Shown here in pieces: positions 1 through 5,340 of a stretch of DNA of 11,566 nt. The notes beneath the pieces were generated by a model. That model worked only from the letters and a program-made list of their open reading frames with translations. It made no database searches and was not told the origin of the DNA. This stretch comes from CAZWUZ01 sp964637655 [NCBI: uncultured bacterium]. GTDB lineage: Bacteria > DAOPZR01. The translations under genes and the position numbers were made by a program. The stretch covers positions 7,714-19,279 of the forward strand of contig CAZWUZ010000032.1 in the NCBI GenBank assembly GCA_964637655.1, in the 5' to 3' direction. Position 1 is the first letter of the stretch. Each line of letters starts with the position of its first letter.

Positions 1-55
1 AGCAGAAAGCTCATCGGGCAGGCCCTCCGGGCGACTCCCGACAGAAGACACAACA
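1..55. repeat. 55-bp direct repeat, copy 1
   Basis: These 55 bases recur without a mismatch at 168-222. The match may extend left of the window, because copy 1 begins exactly at base 1. The unit contains a run of short inverted C/G tracts (GGGCAGGCCCTCCGGGCG). No start codon with a ribosome binding site or coding pattern is associated with it, so it is an intergenic repeat and not part of a gene. Confidence 0.9.
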
Positions 56-69
56 ACCACGGAGCCCGC

Positions 70-114
70 GAAACTTCGGAGAACCACGTCGCCCATGAAA
101 CTTCGGGAAACACG
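70..114. repeat. Short imperfect tandem repeat (GAAACTTCGG core)
   Basis: The motif GAAACTTCGG followed by an AAC/AAA-CACG tail occurs at 70-88 and again at 97-114, separated by 8 bp. The two copies differ by an indel and a substitution. The stretch is part of the gene-free composite repeat region. Confidence 0.6.
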
Positions 115-133
115 CGGAGAACGGCAGCAAAGC

Positions 134-166
134 GTTCACCGCAGAGCACACAGAGCACGCAGAGAA
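134..166 (-). repeat. TTEDTE-type intergenic repeat, inverted copy
   Basis: The + strand reads TTCACCGCAGAGCACACAG and continues with a further CACGCAGAG unit. The reverse complement matches the cores of the direct copies at 248, 365 and 480 (CTCTGNGTGCTCTGCGGTGAA). The 9-base CAC(A/G)CAGAG sub-unit repeats in tandem. In all frames it translates to low-complexity peptides, the hallmark of a repeat family widespread in environmental bacterial genomes that gene callers often mistake for coding sequence; that family comparison is from memory. Confidence 0.75.
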
Positions 167-167
167 A

Positions 168-222
168 AGCAGAAAGCTCATCGGGCAGGCCCTCCGGGCG
201 ACTCCCGACAGAAGACACAACA
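168..222. repeat. 55-bp direct repeat, copy 2
   Basis: Perfect copy of bases 1-55, in the same orientation, with its start 167 bp downstream. It lies directly after the inverted copy of the second repeat family (134-166), as if the two elements form one composite unit. The sequence diverges immediately after base 222. Confidence 0.9.
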
Positions 223-247
223 GCACAGCCAACGGCAAACCACCAAC

Positions 248-300
248 GCTCTGTGTCCTCTGCGTGCTCTGCGGTGAAAGCCGTTCCGGTGCTGTATGCT
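248..300 (+). repeat. TTEDTE-type intergenic repeat, direct copy A
   Basis: Contains the core GTGCTCTGCGGTGAA followed by GCCGTT and GGTG, shared with copies B (365) and C (480). The interval to copy B is 117 bp. With the inverted copy at 134-166 it could form a hairpin of roughly 30 bp arms around the second 55-bp repeat. Confidence 0.75.
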
Positions 301-364
301 GCCCGCAGGGCCGCTTCTGCCGGTGCTGCTCACCCACGGGACCAGCGACCGAAAAACCGTGCGC

Positions 365-417
365 GCTCCGTGTGCTCTGTGTGCTCTGCGGTGAATGCCG
401 TTGTGGTGTCGTATGTC
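365..417 (+). repeat. TTEDTE-type intergenic repeat, direct copy B
   Basis: Aligns base for base with copy A over about 50 bp with scattered substitutions, including the GGTGAA-N-GCCGTT core and the GTATG tail. It starts 117 bp after copy A and 115 bp before copy C. The DNA between the copies is not obviously repeated, so this is a spaced array of irregular copies. Confidence 0.75.
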
Positions 418-479
418 CCCTGAAACCGTTTTTGCAGTGGCTGCTCGCAAAGCGCATCAACCATGGAATAGTCGCGCGC

Positions 480-530
480 GCTCCGTGTGCTCCGTGTGCC
501 CCGTGGTGAACGCCGTTATGGTGCTGCTGG
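480..530 (+). repeat. TTEDTE-type intergenic repeat, direct copy C, overlapping a gene start
   Basis: The third direct copy has the core GTGGTGAACGCCGTTATGG. It is more diverged in the CTCTG sub-units, which read CTCCG/CCCCG. Its last part is also the start codon region and the first residues of the signal peptide of the HEAT-repeat lipoprotein at 518-1051. Confidence 0.7.
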
Positions 531-1051
531 TGTTGAGTGTGGCCGGGTGTTCGTGCGGGGGCGGGCCGGTGGCGGAGGTCGGCGGCGCGGACGATCCGCT
601 GGCTGATACCCCGGTGTTCAGTCCGGGTGACGGCGCGTCGCCCGGGGCGGCGCTCAACGATCCGGCGCGTGTCGATGCGGCGCGCGCGACGGCCCGTGCG
701 CACGGTGCGGCGGCGGTGCCCGAACTCATCCGCCGGCTGCAGGGGGGGGCGGGCAATTACTCGGGGACGGGGTATCCCGCGCTGATCGAACTGCTGGGCG
801 AACTGGGCGACACGACGGCGGTGCCTGTCCTCTGCGCGGTGCTTGATGACTGCGGCGCGCAGCGTTATGACGCGGTGCGCCCGTGGGCGATTGCCGCGCT
901 GCGCCGCCTGGGCGACCCTGCCGCACTCCCCGCGCTGGCGCGCGTGGCGGACGACCCGTCGCTGCCGGCAGCCGAGCGGGTGCTGGCGGCCCGCGCGCGG
1001 CAGGCGCTGGGCGCAGCCCCGGCGGCGGCGGTGCTCCCCCCGCCTGACTGA
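518..1051 (+). CDS. HEAT-repeat lipoprotein
   Basis: Predicted 177-residue lipoprotein. A short hydrophobic N-terminus ends in the lipobox V-A-G-C (Cys11), followed by a Gly/Asp/Pro-rich linker to about residue 50. Residues 51-166 look like three to four HEAT/PBS-type helical pairs, with typical segments such as AAVPELIRRLQ, ALIELLGELGDTTAVPVL and AIAALRRLGDPAALPAL. Such repeats usually form a curved scaffold for protein binding; no catalytic residues are expected. The start is uncertain. ATG 518 gives a signal peptide without basic residues. GTG 506, or ATG 413 or 395 upstream, would keep the frame and add an Arg-rich leader, but would place it wholly inside the repeat copies. No clear ribosome binding site precedes any of them. 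It lies upstream of the promoter of the decarboxylase operon and is not obviously part of that unit. The HEAT assignment is good; the role is unknown. Confidence 0.72.
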   Translation: MVLLVLSVAGCSCGGGPVAEVGGADDPLADTPVFSPGDGASPGAALNDPARVDAARATARAHGAAAVPELIRRLQGGAGNYSGTGYPALIELLGELGDTTAVPVLCAVLDDCGAQRYDAVRPWAIAALRRLGDPAALPALARVADDPSLPAAERVLAARARQALGAAPAAAVLPPPD

Positions 1052-1074
1052 CGGGGTGACGGGCGAAAAAGAGT

Positions 1075-1103
1075 TTGACAGTCGGGGGCGGGCAAGCTAC
1101 ACT
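1075..1103 (+). promoter_or_regulatory. Sigma70-type promoter of the arginine decarboxylase operon
   Basis: Consensus -35 TTGACA at 1075-1080, a 17-bp spacer and -10 TACACT at 1098-1103. Transcription would start near 1110, about 20 nt before the ATG at 1131. It lies just after the stop of the lipoprotein gene and is the only good promoter seen before the six co-directional genes that end at 5229. Confidence 0.7.
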
Positions 1104-1130
1104 CGCCCCACTTCATGACGGAGGGTGGCA

Positions 1131-1703
1131 ATGAGTCAGGAATTGTGTCCCGCGGTCAACCCGTTCGTACCGCAGTACGTGTTCCTTACCAAGGGTGTGG
1201 GCCGGCACAGGGAGCAGCTGCAGAGTTTCGAGATGGCGCTGCGCGATGCGGGTATCGCCGAGTACAACCTTGTCTCGGTCTCCAGTATCTTCCCGCCGCA
1301 CTGTAAGCTGATCACGCGGCAGAAGGGACTGGCGATGATGCGGCCGGGGCAGATCACCTTCACCGTGCTCAGCCGCAACGCCACCAACGAGCCGCACCGC
1401 CTCATCGCCTCGTCCGTCGGGCTGGCCGTGCCGCGCGACGCCAACCAGTACGGGTATCTCTCCGAACACCACAGTTTCGGCGAGAAGGAGGAGCAGGCGG
1501 GTGATTACGCGGAGGACCTTGCCGCCTCGATGCTCGCCACCATTCTCGGGGTTGATTTCGACCCGGACAAGAACTACAACGAGAAGAAGGAAATCTGGAA
1601 GATCAGCGGCAAGTTCATCCGCACGCAGAACGTGACGCAGACCGCACTGGGCGACAAGAACCGCCTGTGGACGACGGTGGTGACGGCGGCGGTCTTCATC
1701 TGA
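1131..1703 (+). CDS. pdaD: Pyruvoyl-dependent arginine decarboxylase (PvlArgDC)
   Basis: Decarboxylates L-arginine to agmatine with a self-generated pyruvoyl cofactor instead of pyridoxal phosphate. The 190-residue protein carries the family's processing motif [11 protein letters not shown]. Cleavage is expected between Ser51 and Ser52, giving a short beta chain and a larger alpha chain whose N-terminal serine becomes the pyruvoyl group. Downstream blocks [29 protein letters not shown] and [14 protein letters not shown] are also typical. The ATG at 1131 was chosen because GGAGGG at 1120-1125 lies about 6 nt upstream; the in-frame GTG at 1125 overlaps that site. The stop overlaps the next start (TGATG), so translation is coupled to agmatinase, the enzyme using its product. 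The family is known from archaea and scattered bacteria, including the chlamydial AaxB. Family assignment is secure; cleavage is inferred. Confidence 0.95.
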   Translation: MSQELCPAVNPFVPQYVFLTKGVGRHREQLQSFEMALRDAGIAEYNLVSVSSIFPPHCKLITRQKGLAMMRPGQITFTVLSRNATNEPHRLIASSVGLAVPRDANQYGYLSEHHSFGEKEEQAGDYAEDLAASMLATILGVDFDPDKNYNEKKEIWKISGKFIRTQNVTQTALGDKNRLWTTVVTAAVFI

Positions 1704-2584
1704 TGGCGTACGTGTTCGGCGGCGACGAGGCGGGGGGCGGCCTGACGGCCGCGCAGCAGGATCCCGCCGCCGCCTTCGCGGTGGTGGCGTCCGCCCCGTA
1801 CGAGGGGACGGTCTCCTACGGCGGCGGGACGGCGCGCGGACCGCAGGCGATCATCGACGCTTCGGCATCGCTCGAACTGTATGATGAGGAACTTGATTGT
1901 GTAACCGCTGACTGCGGCATCCACACCGCGCCGCCGCTCATGCTCGACGGGCTCGCCCCGGCGGCGATGGCGGACGCGGTCGCTGCGGAAATGCGGCGCT
2001 GGCTGGCGCGCGACAAGTTTGTCGTGCTGCTCGGCGGCGAACACAGCGTGACCGGTGGCGCCATCCGCCCGGTGGCGGAGAAGTTCCCGGGCGTGGGGGT
2101 GCTGCACCTCGACGCGCACGGCGACACGCGGCAGGAATTCCACGGCACCCCGCACAGTCACGCCTGTGCCATGGCGCGCGTGCATGATTGTGTGCGGCGG
2201 ACGGTGTCCATCGGCATCCGCGCGCTGGGGGAAGAGGAACGCGCGTCGCTGCACCATCCCGAACGGAAAATTTTCCTCGCGCACGAGTGGCCCGACCTGG
2301 CGGCGCTGACGGAACCGGTGCTGGCGGCGCTCCCCGACGAGATTTACCTGACCATCGACCTTGATTTCTTCGCCCCGCACGTCATTCCCGCGACGGGGAC
2401 GCCCGAACCGGGCGGCTACGAGTGGTACCCGACCATGGCGCTGCTGCGCGAGGTGTTCAGGCGCAAACGCGTGGTCAGTTGCGATGTAGTGGAGCTCGCG
2501 CCCCTCGCGCAGTTATCCTATCCTGATTTCACCGCGGCCAGGCTGGTCTACAAGCTCATCGGCTGGGCCGCCGCCCGGAGGTAA
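1703..2584 (+). CDS. speB: Agmatinase (ureohydrolase family)
   Basis: Predicted to hydrolyse agmatine to putrescine and urea, completing the route begun by the preceding gene. The 293-residue length is normal for the arginase/agmatinase fold. The binuclear manganese site is complete: His114 in GGEHSVT, Asp137/His139/Asp141 in LHLDAHGD, and Asp219/Asp221 in TIDLDFF. The family signature PATGTPEPGG follows, and VVELAP (about 262-267) holds the late conserved Glu. HGTPHSHACAMAR matches the substrate-loop region. The start at ATG 1703 overlaps the decarboxylase TGA by one base. A longer in-frame start at 1667 would lie inside the decarboxylase and adds only Gly/Asp-rich residues. Other ureohydrolases such as formiminoglutamase share these metal residues, but the adjacent agmatine-forming enzyme strongly favours agmatinase. 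Confidence 0.93.
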   Translation: MAYVFGGDEAGGGLTAAQQDPAAAFAVVASAPYEGTVSYGGGTARGPQAIIDASASLELYDEELDCVTADCGIHTAPPLMLDGLAPAAMADAVAAEMRRWLARDKFVVLLGGEHSVTGGAIRPVAEKFPGVGVLHLDAHGDTRQEFHGTPHSHACAMARVHDCVRRTVSIGIRALGEEERASLHHPERKIFLAHEWPDLAALTEPVLAALPDEIYLTIDLDFFAPHVIPATGTPEPGGYEWYPTMALLREVFRRKRVVSCDVVELAPLAQLSYPDFTAARLVYKLIGWAAARR

Positions 2585-2588
2585 CAGT

Positions 2589-2795
2589 ATGCTGCAGAAA
2601 GAACTGCTCGATATCCTCGCCTGCCCGGTCTGCAAGTCGGGTCTGCAGTACGAGCCGGAGAAGAACACGCTCACCTGCCTCGACGAGAACCGCGCTGCGC
2701 GCGAGTTCAAGAAGGGGGAGCGCTGCGGGCTCATCTACCGCATCGAGGATGACATCCCCATCATGCTCGAGGAAGAAGCGCAGAAACCCGCCTGA
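2589..2795 (+). CDS. Trm112-family zinc protein
   Basis: A 68-residue protein beginning LLDILACPVC, the standard opening of the bacterial Trm112/YcaR family. Cys12 and Cys15 form a CPxC knuckle, and Cys30 and Cys46 are the likely remaining zinc ligands. The C-terminal RIEDDIPIMLEEEA matches the family's closing block. Eukaryotic and archaeal Trm112 activates methyltransferases; the job of the bacterial stand-alone form is poorly known. The spacer between the second CxxC half and the closing block (about residues 31-47, rich in Arg/Lys/Glu) appears a little longer than usual. The ribosome binding site GGAGG at 2577-2581 lies inside the end of the agmatinase gene, and only 4 nt separate the two genes. 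Confidence 0.9.
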   Translation: MLQKELLDILACPVCKSGLQYEPEKNTLTCLDENRAAREFKKGERCGLIYRIEDDIPIMLEEEAQKPA

Positions 2796-2807
2796 CGGGA
2801 CGGCAGC

Positions 2808-3581
2808 GTGGTATACGCGAATCTTCCCGCCCCGCTCTTCGACCGGCATGCGGCGCGCTTTGCGGCGCTCGGGCTGGGCGTGGAACTGGCGGTCACCGGG
2901 CCGTGGCTCGACAGCGCCTCGCCTGACGAACTTGAGCAGATCGCCCGCACGGGCGGCGAGCTGAACCTCGATTTCATTCTGCATGGCCCGTTTCTCGGGC
3001 TCGATCCGGGCGCGACCGACAGCATGATTCTCGACGCCAGCCGCCGGCGGCTGCGGCAGGCGGTCGATGTCGCCGCGCGGCTCAACGCGACTTCGATCGT
3101 CTTCCACACCGGCTATACCCCGTTTACCCGCGAGGTGATCGACCCTGAGTGGGTGGCCATCCAGCGCGCCACGTGGCAGGGACTGCTGCAGTACGCGCCT
3201 GCGTACCTTGAGGTGCATCTGGAGAATGTGCGCGAACCGTCATGGCGGCCGCTGCTCGCCATTCTCGAGGCGGTCGCTTCACCGCGTTTGAAACTCTGCT
3301 GGGACATCGGGCATTTCAACCTCTTTGGTGGTGGCGATTATCGCACATGGGCGGCGCAGGCTGTCCCGCATCTTGGCGAGATGCACCTGCACAACAATCA
3401 TGGTGAAGACGATGACCATTTCGCGCTCGATGACGGGACAGCGCCGGCCGGCGCCATGCTTGATGCGTTGATCAGCCATAACTGCAAACCCAAACTGACG
3501 ATAGAACATTATGACGAGGATCGACTGGCGCGGTCCCTGCGCTTTCTGCAGCCGTACCTCGCCCCGCTGGGGGCGGCATAA
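2808..3581 (+). CDS. Xylose-isomerase-like TIM barrel protein (sugar isomerase/epimerase or AP endonuclease-like)
   Basis: The 257-residue protein has the order of metal-binding motifs typical of the AP-endonuclease-2/xylose-isomerase-like TIM barrel: His59 (ILHGPF), His100 (VFHTGY), Glu139 (HLENV), Asp166 and His169 (WDIGHFNL), His193/195 (EMHLHNNHG), His204 (DDDHFAL) and Glu233 (TIEHYD). Members either isomerise or epimerise sugars, or cleave abasic-site DNA. The DIGHFNL and HLHNN motifs suit the sugar-phosphate isomerase/epimerase side better, but the substrate cannot be read from sequence. Translation starts at a GTG 12 nt after the Trm112 stop, and the stop codon abuts the sigma factor start with no gap. 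No signal peptide is present, so it acts in the cytoplasm. Confidence 0.85.
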   Translation: MVYANLPAPLFDRHAARFAALGLGVELAVTGPWLDSASPDELEQIARTGGELNLDFILHGPFLGLDPGATDSMILDASRRRLRQAVDVAARLNATSIVFHTGYTPFTREVIDPEWVAIQRATWQGLLQYAPAYLEVHLENVREPSWRPLLAILEAVASPRLKLCWDIGHFNLFGGGDYRTWAAQAVPHLGEMHLHNNHGEDDDHFALDDGTAPAGAMLDALISHNCKPKLTIEHYDEDRLARSLRFLQPYLAPLGAA

Positions 3582-4217
3582 GTGGCTGAAACCCCCGCGC
3601 CCCCCCCGCTGTCAAAGAAGACGGAGGACCCGCAGGTGGTCGCCTGGCTGGCGGCCGCGCGCGGGGGCGACCGCGCCGCGTTCAACGCGCTGGTGCGGCG
3701 CTATCAGCAGGAGGTGTATGGAATCGCGTTGCAGTTCTTTCGCGACCGGGAGGAGGCGCTGGACGCGGCGCAGGACGTGTTCGTGCAGGTCTACCGCAAG
3801 CTGGAACAGTTCCGCGGTGACGCGCTCTTCTCGACGTGGCTGTACCGCGTGACGGTCAACACCTGTCGCAACCGCTACGCGTCGGCGCAGTCGCGGCGGA
3901 AGCATGAGGCGACCGTGACCAACGCCGCCGGGGAGGACGAAACCGAGGACCTGCTGACGCGGCTGCCGTCACCCGACGCGTCGCCCGAGCAGCAGGCGCT
4001 CGACAACGACCTCGGGCGCGAACTGCAGCAGGCGCTGGCGCAACTGCCGGAGCAGCAGCGGCTGATGATTGTGCTCTGCGACTACCGCGGGTTCGCGTAC
4101 GAGGAAATCGCGGCGACGGTCGGCTGCTCGGTGAGCGCGGTCAAGACGGGGATTCATCGCGGGCGGCTGAAGCTGCGCGCGATACTGCAGCCGCTGCTCG
4201 ACAGCGGCCGGTTATGA
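3582..4217 (+). CDS. ECF-type RNA polymerase sigma factor (RpoE-like)
   Basis: The 211-residue protein has the two-domain layout of ECF sigma factors. Region 2 spans about residues 34-100 with DREEALDAAQDVFVQVYRKL and STWLYRVTVNTCRNR, the core-binding and -10-recognising parts. A linker of about 50 residues follows. Region 4 spans about 148-203, with LPEQQRLMIVLCDYRG and the helix-turn-helix YEEIAATVGCSVSAVKTGIHRGR that reads the -35 element. An Ala/Pro-rich 20-residue N-terminal extension is not part of the domain. The start is a GTG directly after the TAA of the preceding gene; a purine-rich stretch (GGGGGCGG) upstream may serve as ribosome binding site. The following gene encodes its likely anti-sigma factor. 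Promoters it controls are unknown; the two clear promoters nearby look sigma70-like. Confidence 0.93.
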   Translation: MAETPAPPPLSKKTEDPQVVAWLAAARGGDRAAFNALVRRYQQEVYGIALQFFRDREEALDAAQDVFVQVYRKLEQFRGDALFSTWLYRVTVNTCRNRYASAQSRRKHEATVTNAAGEDETEDLLTRLPSPDASPEQQALDNDLGRELQQALAQLPEQQRLMIVLCDYRGFAYEEIAATVGCSVSAVKTGIHRGRLKLRAILQPLLDSGRL

Positions 4218-4260
4218 CACTAACCGCGGGAAACGCGGGGCAGGAAAGAGGGTGACAGGC

Positions 4261-5229
4261 GTGAATGCATGCGAAGCGGTGCGTGAACTGATCAGTGCAG
4301 AACTTGACGGCGAACTGACCGCGGCCGAGCGGCAGGTGCTGCAACTGCACCTCGCGGGGTGTGCCGCCTGTCGCGCCGAACAGGATGCCCTGCGCCGCGT
4401 CAAGCAGGCGCTGGCCGCCCTCCCCGCCCCCGCTCTGCCGCGCGACCTGGTGGTCGATATCAACCGCGCCATCGACGGAGATGAGCTGGCCGCGCGCCGC
4501 GCACCGCGCCGCCCGTGGCGGCTGGCCGGGCAGCTGGCGGCCGCTGCGACGGTGCTGCTGGTGCTCGGTTCGCTCGCTCCCGTCTTTCTCTCACGCGGCC
4601 TGTCGCCGGCCCCGGACCGTGACGCGACGCCGGCGGTGCCGGACGCCGTGCCGCTGGCCGGACAGTCACTCGACCGGACGGTGGCGGACGACGGGACGAC
4701 GCTGACGACGGAGGATGCGCTGGCGGCAGTTGATGAAACCGCGCGCCCGGCGCAGCCGGCGGATGCGCCGGCAGCCCCGGCACCGGTTCCGGCAGCGGAG
4801 CGTCCGGCCCCGGCCCCGCGCCAGGCGTCCGCTCCTGCGCCGGCTTCGCGCCCGGCACCTGCCCCCGCACCGTTTCCTGCGCGGATGCTGGCGGCGGACG
4901 CTGCGGTGCCTGCGCCGGCACCGGTCGCACCGGCACCGGCCTATCAAACCGCGCAAACCGCGCGCGCGGCGGCCCCGGCTAACGCGACGGCGTCAGGTGT
5001 TGTGCGGCTGGGGGCCCCGGTCACGGAGGCGCCGGGCGGTGGCACCAGTGATGTGATCGGTGTGCTGCGCGCGCATCAGGCGCGCGGGGTCAATCTCAGC
5101 ACGTCGTCGGTTTCCGCGGTCATGCCGCTGAGCGGGCTCAAAGGCCTGCGCCTCGCGGTGTCGCCGCTGCCCGTACGCACCACGGCTACCGACAGCGAAA
5201 CCGCGCACATCATCATTCCGCTCGAATAA
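4261..5229 (+). CDS. Membrane-anchored zinc-finger anti-sigma factor with Pro/Ala-rich exported tail
   Basis: The 322-residue protein opens with a zf-HC2 anti-sigma domain: Cys4, His30, Cys34 and Cys37 in the H-x3-C-x2-C arrangement, plus the ELDGELTAAE segment. This domain normally clamps the cognate ECF sigma factor, here encoded directly upstream. A basic stretch (RRAPRRPWR) precedes one membrane helix at about 88-111. Residues 115-245 form a long Pro/Ala-rich linker with many PAPAP units, followed by a conventional-looking C-terminal segment of about 75 residues (VVRLGAPVTEAP to HIIIPLE) that should lie outside the membrane. GTG 4261 was chosen because it gives the classical N-terminus one turn before the first cysteine and has GAGG at 4248-4251; GTG 4252 is an alternative. 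How the tail senses a signal is unknown. Confidence 0.9.
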   Translation: MNACEAVRELISAELDGELTAAERQVLQLHLAGCAACRAEQDALRRVKQALAALPAPALPRDLVVDINRAIDGDELAARRAPRRPWRLAGQLAAAATVLLVLGSLAPVFLSRGLSPAPDRDATPAVPDAVPLAGQSLDRTVADDGTTLTTEDALAAVDETARPAQPADAPAAPAPVPAAERPAPAPRQASAPAPASRPAPAPAPFPARMLAADAAVPAPAPVAPAPAYQTAQTARAAAPANATASGVVRLGAPVTEAPGGGTSDVIGVLRAHQARGVNLSTSSVSAVMPLSGLKGLRLAVSPLPVRTTATDSETAHIIIPLE

Positions 5230-5237
5230 CTTACGTA

Positions 5238-5266
5238 TTGACCTTCCCTGTCGTTTGTGGTACAAT
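5238..5266 (+). promoter_or_regulatory. Sigma70-type promoter of the amidohydrolase operon
   Basis: A -35 TTGACC at 5238-5243, an exact 17-bp spacer and -10 TACAAT at 5261-5266 stand out in locally AT-rich DNA just after the anti-sigma stop. Start of transcription is expected near 5273, giving a leader of about 68 nt before ATG 5341. The position of the -10 rules out the upstream in-frame GTG at 5257 as the translation start. Confidence 0.75.
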
Positions 5267-5289
5267 GTACTTGTATTGATGGGAGAGGT

Positions 5290-5310
5290 GTCGGCGCGAC
5301 AGACGCCGGC
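5290..5310 (+). promoter_or_regulatory. Leader hairpin in the amidohydrolase 5' UTR
   Basis: GTCGGCG (5290-5296) pairs with CGCCGGC (5304-5310) across a 7-nt loop, seven pairs with one G-U. It lies in the predicted leader about 30 nt before the start codon and has no U-run, so it is not an intrinsic terminator. The start codon itself lacks a good Shine-Dalgarno sequence. An effect on mRNA stability or translation is possible but unproven. Confidence 0.4.
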
Positions 5311-5340
5311 AACAACCGCGGCACAAAGGCAGACCGGACG

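Noticed and set aside
1-530. CRISPR array suggested by repeated units
   Set aside because: Units are long, diverged, present in both orientations and separated by unequal segments of 60 bp or more. No cas genes are nearby.
11-703. 230-residue minus-strand reading frame and several shorter ones in the repeat island
   Set aside because: They are translations of the repeats (low-complexity Arg/His/Ser/Cys peptides), lack ribosome binding sites, and overlap the HEAT-repeat gene.
5257-5340. N-terminal extension of the amidohydrolase from GTG 5257
   Set aside because: It would start upstream of the -10 hexamer at 5261-5266, and ATG 5341 begins a proper Lys-Lys plus hydrophobic anchor.
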